Source: Stenotrophomonas maltophilia
GTDB taxonomy: Bacteria; Pseudomonadota; Gammaproteobacteria; Xanthomonadales; Xanthomonadaceae
Direction of reading: 5' to 3'
Assembly: GCF_003205835.1 (NCBI RefSeq)
Contig: NZ_CP029773.1
Span: forward strand, 1-64,000
DNA length: 64,000 bases
Below, one piece after another: positions 1-10,720 of the stretch. Position 1 is the stretch's first letter. Each line of letters starts with the position of its first letter. The notes beneath the pieces are model-generated. The model did not search any database. It was not told where the DNA came from and saw only the letters and a list, made by a program, of their open reading frames with translations. The translations under genes were made by a program, and so were the position numbers.

Positions 1-100
1 GGCGCTCGGTGGTAGTCTGAGCCATCCATTTCCCCCCTTTCCGGCCTGTGTTTGGGCGCCTTGTCGCGTCCATGCCCCGGCCACCGGACGATTATTGCTG
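1..100 (+). promoter_or_regulatory. Leader upstream of dnaA
   Basis: Non-coding sequence before dnaA. I see no convincing -35/-10 pair, no DnaA box and no strong Shine-Dalgarno directly before the dnaA start. In relatives rpmH lies further upstream on the other strand, outside this window. The dnaA promoter is presumably here or just before the window; that is inference from position only. Confidence 0.35.
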
Positions 101-1432
101 ATGGATGCTTGGTCCCGTAGTCTCGAGCGCCTCGAAGCGGAGTTCCCGCCGGAAGACGTTCATACCTGGTTGAAGCCGCTGCAGGCCGATCTGCGCGTGG
201 ACAGCCTGGTGCTGTATGCACCGAATGCCTTCATCGTCGACCAGGTCCGCGAGCTGTACCTCGCCCGGATCCGTGAACTGCTGGCGCATTTCGCTGGTTT
301 CAGCGACGTTTTTCTTGAAATCGGCTCGCGCCCGCGCCCTGTGGAGGCGCAGAACGCGCCGGTTTCCGCGCCGTCGGCGCACGTGTCCAGCGAACCGCAG
401 GTGCCGTTCGCCGGCAACCTGGACAATCACTACACGTTCGCCAACTTCGTTGAAGGCCGCAGCAACCAGCTGGGCCTGGCCGCCGCCTTCCAGGCAGCGC
501 AGAAGCCGGGCGACCGCGCGCACAACCCGCTGCTGCTGTACGGAGGCACCGGCCTGGGCAAGACCCACCTGATGTTCGCCGCCGGCAACGCCATGCGCCA
601 GGCCAATCCCGGTGCGAAGGTGCTGTACCTGCGTTCGGAACAGTTCTTCAGCGCGATGATCCGGGCCCTGCAGGAAAAGACCATGGATCAGTTCAAGCGC
701 CAGTTCCAGCAGGTGGACGCGCTGCTGATCGATGACATCCAGTTCTTTGCCGGCAAGGACCGCACCCAGGAAGAGTTCTTCCACACCTTCAACGCGTTGT
801 TCGATGGCAAGCAGCAGATCATCCTGACCTGCGACCGCTATCCGCGCGAAGTCGAGGGCCTGGAAGCGCGTCTGAAATCGCGGCTTGCCTGGGGCCTGTC
901 GGTCGCGATCGAACCGCCGGACTTCGAGACCCGCGCCGCGATCGTGCTGGCCAAGGCACGCGAACGCGGTGCCGAGATTCCCGATGATGTTGCGTTCCTG
1001 ATCGCCAAGAAGATGCGCTCCAACGTGCGCGACCTCGAAGGTGCGCTCAATACCCTGACCGCCCGCGCCAATTTCACCGGCCGCGCGATCACCACCGAAT
1101 TCGCCCAGGAAACCCTGCGCGACCTGCTGCGCGCCCAGCAGCAGGCGATCAGCATTCCCAACATCCAGAAAACCGTTGCCGACTACTACGGCCTGCAGAT
1201 CAAGGATCTGCTGTCGAAGCGTCGGACCCGCTCGCTGGCCCGCCCGCGCCAGGTCGCCATGGCCCTGACCAAGGAACTGACCGAGCACAGCCTGCCCGAG
1301 ATCGGCGATGCCTTTGCCGGTCGCGATCACACCACGGTGCTGCATGCCTGCCGCCAGATCCGGACCCTGATGGAAACCGACGGCAAGCTCCGCGAGGACT
1401 GGGACAAGCTGATCCGGAAGCTGAGCGAATGA
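101..1432 (+). CDS. dnaA: Chromosomal replication initiator DnaA
   Basis: ATP-dependent initiator that binds DnaA boxes and melts oriC. The 443-residue product has the four-domain layout: an N-terminal helicase-loading and oligomerisation domain (about 1-75), a short linker (about 80-110), the AAA+ core with Walker [10 protein letters not shown] at 148-156 and Walker [10 protein letters not shown] near 205, and the C-terminal DNA-binding helix-turn-helix with the signature [14 protein letters not shown] starting at 407. I chose ATG 101 because the protein then starts [12 protein letters not shown], as family members do. An in-frame TTG at 95 would add only two residues. It is first in the conserved dnaA-dnaN-recF-gyrB order. 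Expression is probably autoregulated by DnaA, but no box lies within the 100 bases visible upstream. Confidence 0.98.
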   Translation: MDAWSRSLERLEAEFPPEDVHTWLKPLQADLRVDSLVLYAPNAFIVDQVRELYLARIRELLAHFAGFSDVFLEIGSRPRPVEAQNAPVSAPSAHVSSEPQVPFAGNLDNHYTFANFVEGRSNQLGLAAAFQAAQKPGDRAHNPLLLYGGTGLGKTHLMFAAGNAMRQANPGAKVLYLRSEQFFSAMIRALQEKTMDQFKRQFQQVDALLIDDIQFFAGKDRTQEEFFHTFNALFDGKQQIILTCDRYPREVEGLEARLKSRLAWGLSVAIEPPDFETRAAIVLAKARERGAEIPDDVAFLIAKKMRSNVRDLEGALNTLTARANFTGRAITTEFAQETLRDLLRAQQQAISIPNIQKTVADYYGLQIKDLLSKRRTRSLARPRQVAMALTKELTEHSLPEIGDAFAGRDHTTVLHACRQIRTLMETDGKLREDWDKLIRKLSE

Positions 1433-1707
1433 TGCACGGATGCCGATGAGGCGTCATCGCACAAAACGGTGCAGAATCCGGTAGCAAGCGCGGGACACGT
1501 TGTGGATAAAAATGGCGTTTGAAATGGCGCCAGATCTATCCACAGCTTTCCCCACCCCCTGGGGGTCGGTAATACAGAGGGTTTCGATGCCTGAAACTCT
1601 TTTATTTACAAAGACTTAGCGTTGTTTTCCAGCGATTCTGTCTCTACCAGCACCACCAAGCTTTTGATTTATTCCACATTTTTTAAAGCATAGGGGCACG
1701 GAACCAC
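1433..1707. other. oriC: Likely oriC (dnaA-dnaN spacer)
   Basis: This 275-base spacer has a perfect DnaA box, TGTGGATAA, at 1501-1509, a one-mismatch box CTATCCACA at 1536-1544, and a weak two-mismatch box TATTCCACA at 1670-1678. AT-rich clusters at about 1595-1620 and 1660-1690 would suit DNA unwinding. In the related Xanthomonas campestris the dnaA-dnaN spacer is reported to be the minimal replication origin, with few DnaA boxes and several short AT clusters, and the layout here matches. The dnaN promoter must also lie here. A second DnaA-box cluster lies beyond dnaN, so the functional origin may be larger than this spacer. Confidence 0.8.
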
Positions 1708-2808
1708 ATGCGTTTCACACTGCAGCGCGAAGCCTTTCTCAAGCCGTTGGCACAGGTCGTCAACGTGGTCGAACGCCGCCAGACCCTTCCGGTTCTGGCC
1801 AATTTCCTGGTCCAGGTGCAGAACGGCCAGCTGTCGCTGACCGGTACCGACCTGGAAGTGGAGATGGTGTCGCGGATCGCGGTTGAAGATGCCCAGGACG
1901 GCGAAACCACCATCCCCGCCCGCAAGCTGTTCGAGATCATCCGTGCTCTGCCCGACGGCAGCCGGATCACCGTCTCGCAGACCGGTGACAAGATCACCGT
2001 GCAGGCCGGCCGCAGCCGCTTCACCCTGGCCACCCTGCCCTCGAACGACTTCCCGTCGGTTGACGAGGTGGAAGCCACCGAGCGCGTGGCCATCGGCGAA
2101 GCGACCCTGAAGGAACTGATCGAGCGCACCGCGTTCGCGATGGCCCAGCAGGACGTGCGCTACTACCTCAACGGCCTGCTGTTCGATCTGCGCGGCGATG
2201 CCCTGCGTACCGTCGCCACCGACGGCCACCGCCTGGCGCTGTGTGAAACCGACCTGGCCAAGCCCAGTGGTTCCAAGCGCCAGATCATCGTGCCGCGCAA
2301 GGGCGTGACCGAACTGCAGCGCCTGCTGGAGAGCGGCGATCGCGAGATCGAGCTGGAAGTCGGCCGCAGCCACGTCCGCGTCAAGCGCGACGATGTCACC
2401 TTCACCTCAAAGCTGATCGACGGCCGTTTCCCGGACTATGAAGCGGTGATCCCGATCGGTGCCGACCGCGAAGTGAAAGTTGATCGCGAAGCACTGCGTG
2501 CCTCGCTGCAGCGCGCCGCGATCCTGTCCAACGAGAAGTACCGCGGCATCCGCGTGGAAGTCTCGCCGGGCAACCTGAAGATCAGCGCGCACAACCCGGA
2601 ACAGGAAGAAGCCCAGGAAGAGATCGAAGCCGACACCACGGTCAGCGATCTGGCCATCGGCTTCAACGTGAACTACCTGCTGGACGCCCTTTCCGCCCTG
2701 CGCGACGAGGAGGTCATCATCCAGCTGCGCGACTCCAACTCCTCGGCGCTGGTGCGTGAATCCAGCAGCGAAAAGTCGCGCCATGTGGTGATGCCGCTGC
2801 GGCTCTGA
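1708..2808 (+). CDS. dnaN: DNA polymerase III beta sliding clamp
   Basis: Ring-shaped clamp that tethers DNA polymerase III to template. The 366-residue length and the three repeated clamp domains are standard: the N-terminus begins MRFTLQREAFLKPLAQVVNV and the C-terminus ends in the VVMPLRL motif that forms part of the partner-binding pocket. The ATG at 1708 is the family start. It lies 275 bases after dnaA across the likely origin and is closed by a strong terminator at 2840, so recF is not simply read from the dnaN transcript. Confidence 0.98.
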   Translation: MRFTLQREAFLKPLAQVVNVVERRQTLPVLANFLVQVQNGQLSLTGTDLEVEMVSRIAVEDAQDGETTIPARKLFEIIRALPDGSRITVSQTGDKITVQAGRSRFTLATLPSNDFPSVDEVEATERVAIGEATLKELIERTAFAMAQQDVRYYLNGLLFDLRGDALRTVATDGHRLALCETDLAKPSGSKRQIIVPRKGVTELQRLLESGDREIELEVGRSHVRVKRDDVTFTSKLIDGRFPDYEAVIPIGADREVKVDREALRASLQRAAILSNEKYRGIRVEVSPGNLKISAHNPEQEEAQEEIEADTTVSDLAIGFNVNYLLDALSALRDEEVIIQLRDSNSSALVRESSSEKSRHVVMPLRL

Positions 2809-2817
2809 CCGCTGCGC

Positions 2818-2833
2818 TGTTCCACGTGGAACC
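2818..2833. other. parS: parS site 1
   Basis: The 16-mer TGTTCCACGTGGAACC has the central palindrome GTTCCACGTGGAAC and equals the parS consensus known for Pseudomonas ParB. It sits 10 bases after the dnaN stop. ParB bound here would mark the origin region for segregation. The parA/parB genes are not in this window. Confidence 0.85.
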
Positions 2834-2839
2834 GAACGA

Positions 2840-2868
2840 CGCCCGGGATCTTCCCGGGCGTTTTTTTT
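2840..2868 (+). terminator. Rho-independent terminator of dnaN
   Basis: A perfect 9-bp stem, CGCCCGGGA (2840-2848) and TCCCGGGCG (2852-2860), with a 3-base loop is followed by eight T residues at 2861-2868. It lies between two parS-type sites and ends the dnaN transcript. Confidence 0.93.
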
Positions 2869-2871
2869 GCT

Positions 2872-2887
2872 GGTTCCACGTGGAGCA
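2872..2887. other. parS: parS-like site 2 (one imperfect arm)
   Basis: GGTTCCACGTGGAGCA keeps the CCACGTGG core and one full arm of parS, but the right arm reads GGAGC instead of GGAAC. It lies 54 bases from site 1, on the other side of the terminator. It is probably a weaker ParB site. Confidence 0.6.
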
Positions 2888-3325
2888 TCGAACGCGAACC
2901 CGTGAAATTGATCCTGCCCGAGTGGATGTTCTCGGTCACGGGATGCTTGATGTCTCCGAACGATCCTTCTGAAACCTTTGAACTGAAGCAGCTGGGCAAC
3001 AGGCCATGGTCAGAGGATCAAACCGCATTGTTCTGCCGCGCTTGCCGGATTCCAGGATCAAGCTTCGGTGCCCCGCTTGCCCATCAGCGAGCAGGTGGAA
3101 TGGACGTCCTGCATCTTCGTTGCCGCTTCTGAAAACGCCACTGTCCACAGCTCTGGTTCGGGTCAGATCGGGCCGAGCCTAGCTTCTAAATCTGGGTATA
3201 AATCTAAAGCATGGTGGTGATGGTAGGGCCAGATCTCGTGGAAAAATGCCTTATCTCTATGATTTAAAAGGTATTTATGCACCTGAAACCCCCTGTATAG
3301 AGGCCCCTCGGGCTGGGGGGGAACC

Positions 3326-3417
3326 TGTGGATAGTTTCAGAGCCTGGTCAAAATGGCTTTTTTATCCACAGATTGCCCATACCTTGTGTATAAGTCATAC
3401 ATGGCCGCTGTGGACAG
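3326..3417. other. Second DnaA-box cluster
   Basis: Four DnaA-type 9-mers fall within 92 bases: TGTGGATAG (3326-3334, one mismatch), TTATCCACA (3362-3370, perfect), TGTGTATAA (3385-3393, one mismatch) and TGTGGACAG (3409-3417, two mismatches). A further relaxed site, CTGTCCACA, is at 3141-3149. This is denser than in the dnaA-dnaN spacer, and it lies directly downstream of the AT-rich stretch. Confidence 0.65.
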
Positions 3418-3436
3418 CGTGAAACGGACGGCGTGA

Positions 3437-3491
3437 ATTCCTTGAAATCTGTGGAACCGTCCAGGAGACGGCATCGCAGATTTCAAGGAAT
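3437..3491. repeat. Nested inverted repeat (cruciform-type), copy 1
   Basis: Arms ATTCCTTGAAATCTG (3437-3451) and CAGATTTCAAGGAAT (3477-3491) are perfect 15-bp reverse complements. Inside them CCGTC (3457-3461) and GACGG (3467-3471) form a second stem, with 5-base symmetric internal loops. There is no T-tract, so this is not a normal terminator. A diverged copy follows at 3554-3611. Confidence 0.75.
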
Positions 3492-3553
3492 CTGCGGGCC
3501 ATTTACGGCGACTGCGGAAACGTGGTGCGCACGGGGGCCGGACACAGGGCCTG

Positions 3554-3611
3554 GAATCGTTGAATTCTGAGGGGCCATACCCTGCCTCCCGCTGCAGATT
3601 TGAAGGATTTC
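3554..3611. repeat. Nested inverted repeat, diverged copy 2
   Basis: GAATCGTTGAATTCTG (3554-3569) and the opposite-strand relative CAGATTTGAAGGATTT (3595-3610) repeat the arms of copy 1 with the same roughly 40-base arm-to-arm spacing. The inner AGGG and CCCT could also pair. The four related motifs of about 16 bases in this spacer resemble iterons. Confidence 0.55.
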
Positions 3612-3799
3612 CAGGGGCTTCAGACCGGTGATCATGCCCTTCGTTGAAGCGCCACCACGTGGAACACGCGATCCGGACCTCTGCTTCGTTCCCCCTCCGG
3701 CATGGCAGCCGCCCAGGGCCCGTCCGGCTTGACCGATGCAGTAAGCTGATGGATTCCCCGCCCCCTCTACCGCCCCGTGCGGATGGTCCTTCGCGCCCC

Positions 3800-4894
3800 A
3801 TGCTTATCCGCCGCCTCGCCCTGCACCAACTGCGTCGCTTCAGTGCGGTGGACCTGTCGCCCCAGCCAGGATTGAACCTGCTGACCGGTGACAACGGTGC
3901 CGGCAAGACCAGTGTGCTGGAAGCCCTCCACCTGATGGCGTATGGGCGCAGCTTCCGTGGTCGGGTCCGCGATGGATTGGTGCGCCAGGGCCAGGAAGCG
4001 CTGGAGATCTTCGTGGAATGGGACGAACAGCGTGCCCATCACCCGCCCCACCGCCGCAAGGCTGGCCTGCGCCACAGTGGCCAGGACTGGAAGGGACGAT
4101 TGGACGGCGAAGATGTCGCGCAGCTGGGCAATCTCTGCGCAGCACTGGCGGTAGTGACCTTCGAGCCCGGTAGCCATGCGTTGGTCAGCGGTGGTGGTGA
4201 ACCCCGCCGCCGCTTCCTCGATTGGGGCTTGTTCCACGTGGAACCGGATTTTCTGTCCCTGTGGCGCCGCTACTCCCGGGCGCTGAAGCAGCGCAACGCC
4301 CTGCTCAAGCAAGGCGGGCCGTCGCGGATGCTCGATACCTGGGATCATGAGTTGGCCGAGGCCGGAGAACCGCTGACCAGCCGTCGGCAGCACTACCTGG
4401 AACGCCTGCAGCAGCGCACCGTGGGCCTGGCCGCGAGCCTGGCTCCGCAACTCGGTATCCAGGGATTGGAGCTGAGCCCCGGTTGGCGGCGGCATGAGCT
4501 TCCCCTGGCGGATGCCCTGCTTCTCGCCAGGGAACGTGACCGGCAGGCCGGGTATACCTCGGTCGGCCCCCACCGGGCGGACTGGAGTGTGGATTTCCAC
4601 AGCATCCCGGGACGTGATGCGTTGTCCCGCGGCCAGGCCAAGCTGACGGCATTGGCCTGCCTGCTGGCCCAGGCCGAGGACTATGCGGAACAACGCGGCG
4701 AATGGCCCGTGATCGCGCTGGATGATCTGGCCTCGGAGCTGGATCGCACCCATCAGGCGCGGGTTCTGGAGCGCCTGCTCAACGGACCGGCACAAATCTT
4801 CATCACCGCCACCGAAACACCGGCGGCGCTGGAAGAACTGACCCACATCGCCCGGTTCCACGTGGAACATGCACAGATCGTGGCTGTGCCATAG
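3800..4894 (+). CDS. recF: DNA replication and repair protein RecF
   Basis: SMC-like ATPase that loads RecA at gaps together with RecO and RecR. The 364-residue product begins [14 protein letters not shown], has Walker A GDNGAGKT at 30-37, the ABC-type signature LSRGQAKL and Walker [12 protein letters not shown] near the C-terminus. I chose ATG 3800, since upstream in-frame ATGs at 3644 and 3749 would add a proline-rich stretch absent from RecF. Two parS sites are embedded in the coding sequence, and both encode the peptide FHVE. recF is followed by gyrB after 112 bases. Confidence 0.96.
   Translation: MLIRRLALHQLRRFSAVDLSPQPGLNLLTGDNGAGKTSVLEALHLMAYGRSFRGRVRDGLVRQGQEALEIFVEWDEQRAHHPPHRRKAGLRHSGQDWKGRLDGEDVAQLGNLCAALAVVTFEPGSHALVSGGGEPRRRFLDWGLFHVEPDFLSLWRRYSRALKQRNALLKQGGPSRMLDTWDHELAEAGEPLTSRRQHYLERLQQRTVGLAASLAPQLGIQGLELSPGWRRHELPLADALLLARERDRQAGYTSVGPHRADWSVDFHSIPGRDALSRGQAKLTALACLLAQAEDYAEQRGEWPVIALDDLASELDRTHQARVLERLLNGPAQIFITATETPAALEELTHIARFHVEHAQIVAVP
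4230..4245. other. parS: parS site 3, inside recF
   Basis: TGTTCCACGTGGAACC is identical over all 16 bases to site 1. It lies within the recF coding sequence and encodes part of LFHVEP. An exact 16-mer palindrome recurring within a gene indicates selection for ParB binding in addition to coding. Confidence 0.85.
4854..4869. other. parS: parS site 4, 3' end of recF
   Basis: GGTTCCACGTGGAACA retains the full 14-base palindrome GTTCCACGTGGAAC. It ends 25 bases before the end of recF and again encodes FHVE. Confidence 0.82.
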
Positions 4895-4926
4895 TGGGCA
4901 CACCAGGGCCGCTCGACCCCGGCTGG

Positions 4927-7466
<2,540 letters not shown>

Positions 7467-7533
7467 CACAATCTGGTGACGGCCGGTGCGCGGGGAGGCG
7501 CGCCGGCCTTCGACCCTTGAACGCAGGTACCTG

Positions 7534-8379
7534 ATGTCCGCATCCGCCCCGGTTTCCGCCCCGCCCCCGATTCCACCGGCCTCGGTCGCGCCGCGTGCCG
7601 GCTCCCCGTTGGCGGGCTTCTTCATCGACCTGGGCATTGCCGCCATCACCCTGTTCGGCCTGAGCCTGGTCACCGGGCTTTTCTGGGGTTTCTACCGCGC
7701 GATCATGGTCAGCCGTGCCAATGCCGAGGCCAATGGCGGCGTGCTTTCGCCTGACGCAGTCGGCGCGGCGGTTGGCCAGCCGGGTGCCCTGGCGCAGATC
7801 CTGATGGCATTGATCGCTACCGGAGGCGCCGCACTGCTGTTGTACTTCTGGCGCCGTCCCGCCAATGCGGACGAACGCCTCGCCTCCCGCCAGGCACTGC
7901 GGCGTCCCTCGACCTGGGGCTGGACCCTGCTGGTGGCCACGCTGATCGTGCTCGGCAGCAACGGCATCGCCTTCCTGGCCAAGCAGTTCGGCATCGAGCC
8001 GGTACCGACCAACGTGGAACTGATGCAGAACGCGATCGCGCGTTTCCCGCTGTTCCTGGTGCTGTTCGCGGTGGTGCTCGCCCCGGCTTATGAAGAACTG
8101 CTGTTCCGCCGTGTGTTGTTCGGGCGCCTGTGGCAGGCAGGCCGCCCCTGGCTGGGCATCATCCTCAGCAGCCTGGCCTTCGCCCTGGTCCACGAAGTGC
8201 CCGGCCTGAGCAAGAATTCACTGCTGGGCATGGCCCAGCTGTGGCTGGTCTATGGCGGCATGGGCGCCGCGTTCTGCTGGCTCTACCAGCGCACCGGTAC
8301 GCTGTGGGCGGCGATCACCGCGCATGCGCTGAACAACGCTGTCGCACTTGCAGCGATGGTGTTCCTGGGGTCAATGTAA
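7534..8379 (+). CDS. CPBP family intramembrane metalloprotease
   Basis: Multi-pass inner-membrane protein of 281 residues related to type II CAAX prenyl endopeptidases. The family motifs are present in order: EELLFRRVLFG (glutamate pair plus arginine), FALVHEVPG (histidine) and HALNNAVAL (histidine and asparagine). The N-terminus is proline/alanine-rich and cytoplasmic-looking, followed by several hydrophobic segments. ATG 7534 has an AGGT-type ribosome site before it; the open frame extends upstream, but only into the gyrB-downstream spacer. Bacterial members have varied roles in membrane-protein processing and bacteriocin self-immunity. The substrate is unknown here. Confidence 0.85.
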   Translation: MSASAPVSAPPPIPPASVAPRAGSPLAGFFIDLGIAAITLFGLSLVTGLFWGFYRAIMVSRANAEANGGVLSPDAVGAAVGQPGALAQILMALIATGGAALLLYFWRRPANADERLASRQALRRPSTWGWTLLVATLIVLGSNGIAFLAKQFGIEPVPTNVELMQNAIARFPLFLVLFAVVLAPAYEELLFRRVLFGRLWQAGRPWLGIILSSLAFALVHEVPGLSKNSLLGMAQLWLVYGGMGAAFCWLYQRTGTLWAAITAHALNNAVALAAMVFLGSM

Positions 8380-8450
8380 CGCCGTGTCCGCTTGACGAAA
8401 GATTAAGCCGTTACGCTACACACTGCGCACATGAACACGGGGGAGCTTCC

Positions 8451-9257
8451 ATGAAACACCTGCTGCTGGCCCTTGTCATCACCACTCTGGTCAGCGCCTG
8501 CGCGACCACGACCTCCCCGACCGGCCGCCGGCAGATGGTGGGCGGCGTATCGCAGGCGCAGCTGGACCAGCTCGGTGCACAGGCGTTCGCCGAAACCAAG
8601 CAGAAGGAAAAGATCAGCACCGACGGGCGCCAGAACGGCTACGTGCAGTGCGTGGTCAACGCGCTGGTCGCACAGCTGCCGCCTCAGTACCGTGGCGTAC
8701 GGTGGGAGACCGCGGTGTTCGTGGACAAGGAACCCAATGCCTTCGCGCTGCCCGGCGGCAAGGTCGGCGTGAACACCGGCATCTTCACCGTCGCGAAGAA
8801 CCAGGACCAGCTGGCTGCCGTGATCGGCCATGAAATCGGCCACGTCATCGCCCGCCACCACGAAGAGCGCATCACCCGCCAGATGGGCGCGCAGACCGGG
8901 CTGGCCGTGCTCGGTGCACTCGCCGGCGCCGCCTACGGCGAGGGGGCGGCCAGCACCGTGAACCAGCTTGGCGGGATGGGCGCGCAGACCGCCTTCCTGC
9001 TGCCCGGCTCGCGTACCCAGGAGAGCGAGGCCGACGTGATCGGCCAGCGACTGATGGCCCAGGCCGGTTTCAACCCGGCACAGGCGGTCGATCTGTGGCA
9101 GAACATGATGGCCGCCAGTGGCGGTCGCAGCCCACAATGGCTGTCCACCCACCCCGACCCGGCCAACCGGATCCAGGAACTGCGACGCGATGCACCGGCC
9201 CTGGCGCCGGTCTATCAGCAGGCGCAGGCGGCCGGGCTGCGGCCAAAGTGCGGATGA
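8451..9257 (+). CDS. M48 family metalloprotease lipoprotein (LoiP-like)
   Basis: Predicted periplasmic, membrane-anchored zinc protease of 268 residues. The lipobox LVSAC places the lipidated cysteine at residue 17. The zinc site is HEIGH at 127-131, with the downstream ligand in ESEAD at 191-195. The domain continues to the family-typical STHPDPANRIQEL motif. A good ribosome site (GGGGGAG) precedes ATG 8451. It resembles E. coli LoiP/YcaL-type proteases in envelope quality control; the specific substrate is not evident. It stands 71 bases after the CPBP protease gene and could be co-transcribed with it. Confidence 0.9.
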   Translation: MKHLLLALVITTLVSACATTTSPTGRRQMVGGVSQAQLDQLGAQAFAETKQKEKISTDGRQNGYVQCVVNALVAQLPPQYRGVRWETAVFVDKEPNAFALPGGKVGVNTGIFTVAKNQDQLAAVIGHEIGHVIARHHEERITRQMGAQTGLAVLGALAGAAYGEGAASTVNQLGGMGAQTAFLLPGSRTQESEADVIGQRLMAQAGFNPAQAVDLWQNMMAASGGRSPQWLSTHPDPANRIQELRRDAPALAPVYQQAQAAGLRPKCG

Positions 9258-9389
9258 GTGCGCAGTTTCATGCTGTATTGCAGCACATAAAACGATTTCT
9301 CACGCCATCTGTTTCTGATACGTTTGGCGGCTCAGATTTTTCTGACAGTCCGACTTTGCCGCTAACCGGCGGTTCGATCGAGGTGAACG

Positions 9390-10577
9390 ATGATTTTCCG
9401 TAACCACAAAGCTGTGCTTTCCGTCCTCGTCGCGACCGCCCTGACCGGCGCCGTGGTCACCGATGCCTTCGCGCAGTCCTCGCGCTCGTCCGAGCGTGGC
9501 AACCGCGGCGGCAAGCAGGCCAAGGCCGAGGTGCTGTACCCGAACGCGACCCGCCAGGAGCCGACGGTCAAGGCTTCGGCCAAGCTCGGCAGCAAGCTGC
9601 AGAAAATGATCGACAGCTACAACAAGGAAAAGTTCCCGGAGACCCGCACCCAGGCCGACGCGATCCTGGCCGACAGCGCCGCGAACGAGTACGACAAGTC
9701 GCTGGCTGCGCAGCTGGCCTCGCAGGCCGCGTACCAGACCGACGACACCGCTGCGGCGATCGCCTACCTGAAGCAGGTCCTGCAGTTCAACGGCCTGGAC
9801 AACAACGGCCACTTCCAGTCGATGCTGATGCTGGGCCAGCTGGAGCTGCAGGAAGACAAGACCGCCGAAGGCCTGGCGACGCTCGACAAGTACTTCGCCG
9901 AGAGCAAGTCGACCAAGCCGGAAGAGCTGATCGCCAAGGGCCAGGCGCTGTACCAGCTGGAGCGCTACCAGGAAGCGATTCCGGTGCTGAAGCAGGCCAT
10001 CGCCGGCTCGACCGAACCGAAGGACAACTGGAACCAGCTGCTGATGGCGGCCCTGTCCGAAGCCGGCCAGTCCGGTGAAGCGGTCAAGGAAGCCGAGGCC
10101 CTGGCCGCCAAGAACCCGAACGACAAGAAGGCCCAGCTGAACCTGGCCAGCATGTACATGCAGGCCGACCAGATGGACAAGGCGGCCGCGGTGATGGACA
10201 AGCTGCGCAGCAGCGGCCAGCTCACCGAAGAGCGCGAGTACAAGCAGCTGTACTCGATCTATGCCAACACCGAGCACAAGGAAAAGGACGTCATCGCGGT
10301 CATCAACGAAGGGTTGCAGAAGGGCATCCTGAAGCCGGATTACCAGGTTTACCTGGCGCTGGCCCAGTCCTACTACTACTCCGACCAGGTGCCGCAGGCG
10401 ATCGATGCGTGGCAGAAGGCTGCCCCGCTGTCCAAGGACGGTGAGACCTACCTGAACCTGGCACGCGTCCTGCATGCCGAAGGTCGCATCCCGGAGGCCA
10501 AGCAGGCCGCCCAGCAGGCGCTGGCGAAGGGTGTGAAGAACCAGGCTGATGCCAAAAAAATCATCAACCTGAAGTAA
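9390..10577 (+). CDS. Periplasmic tetratricopeptide-repeat protein
   Basis: A 395-residue protein with a Sec signal peptide (cleavage likely after DAFA at 26-29) followed by a basic, glycine-rich linker and helical TPR units throughout, for example GQALYQLERYQEAIPVLKQA and LARVLHAEGRIPEAKQAAQQ. No enzyme motif is seen. It lies directly upstream of tonB-exbB-exbD-exbD. A TPR gene is found at the same position in related Xanthomonadaceae, which suggests a link to TonB-dependent uptake or the envelope. That link is inferred from context only. Confidence 0.8.
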   Translation: MIFRNHKAVLSVLVATALTGAVVTDAFAQSSRSSERGNRGGKQAKAEVLYPNATRQEPTVKASAKLGSKLQKMIDSYNKEKFPETRTQADAILADSAANEYDKSLAAQLASQAAYQTDDTAAAIAYLKQVLQFNGLDNNGHFQSMLMLGQLELQEDKTAEGLATLDKYFAESKSTKPEELIAKGQALYQLERYQEAIPVLKQAIAGSTEPKDNWNQLLMAALSEAGQSGEAVKEAEALAAKNPNDKKAQLNLASMYMQADQMDKAAAVMDKLRSSGQLTEEREYKQLYSIYANTEHKEKDVIAVINEGLQKGILKPDYQVYLALAQSYYYSDQVPQAIDAWQKAAPLSKDGETYLNLARVLHAEGRIPEAKQAAQQALAKGVKNQADAKKIINLK

Positions 10578-10720
10578 GTAGGAATAACGCCTGAATGCCT
10601 GCTCAGTTGATGCGCAGGCGCTCAGGATTGGTATAAGCTTGGAGGTTCCTGCGGTGTCATGCACCGCTGATCAGGGATTCCGCCCCCGGCATCCCGGCCC
10701 CACTATTGAGCTCTTGGCGC

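Larger units (their letters stand above)
2888..3799. other. Non-coding dnaN-recF spacer with origin-type signals
   Basis: About 900 bases carry no convincing gene. Contents in order: a relaxed DnaA-like box at 3141; an AT-rich stretch at about 3180-3300 that contrasts sharply with the high-GC surroundings; a cluster of DnaA boxes at 3326-3417; two large inverted repeats at 3437-3491 and 3554-3611; and a degenerate parS half-site at 3651-3666. The recF promoter must also be in or near it. The spacer is much longer than needed for a promoter and probably has an origin-related role. That role is inferred. Confidence 0.6.

Noticed and set aside
2902..3132. A 76-codon plus-strand frame in the dnaN-recF spacer
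   Set aside because: No ribosome site, no recognisable family, and it lies in a region dominated by origin-type signals. Too weak to call a gene.
3651..3666. A further parS site at the recF upstream side
   Set aside because: Only the right half (CACGTGGAACA) matches; the left arm has four mismatches. I treat it as a half-site only.
3644..3799. An upstream extension of recF from ATG 3644
   Set aside because: It would add a proline-rich stretch with a parS half-site and no RecF similarity. The family start is ATG 3800.
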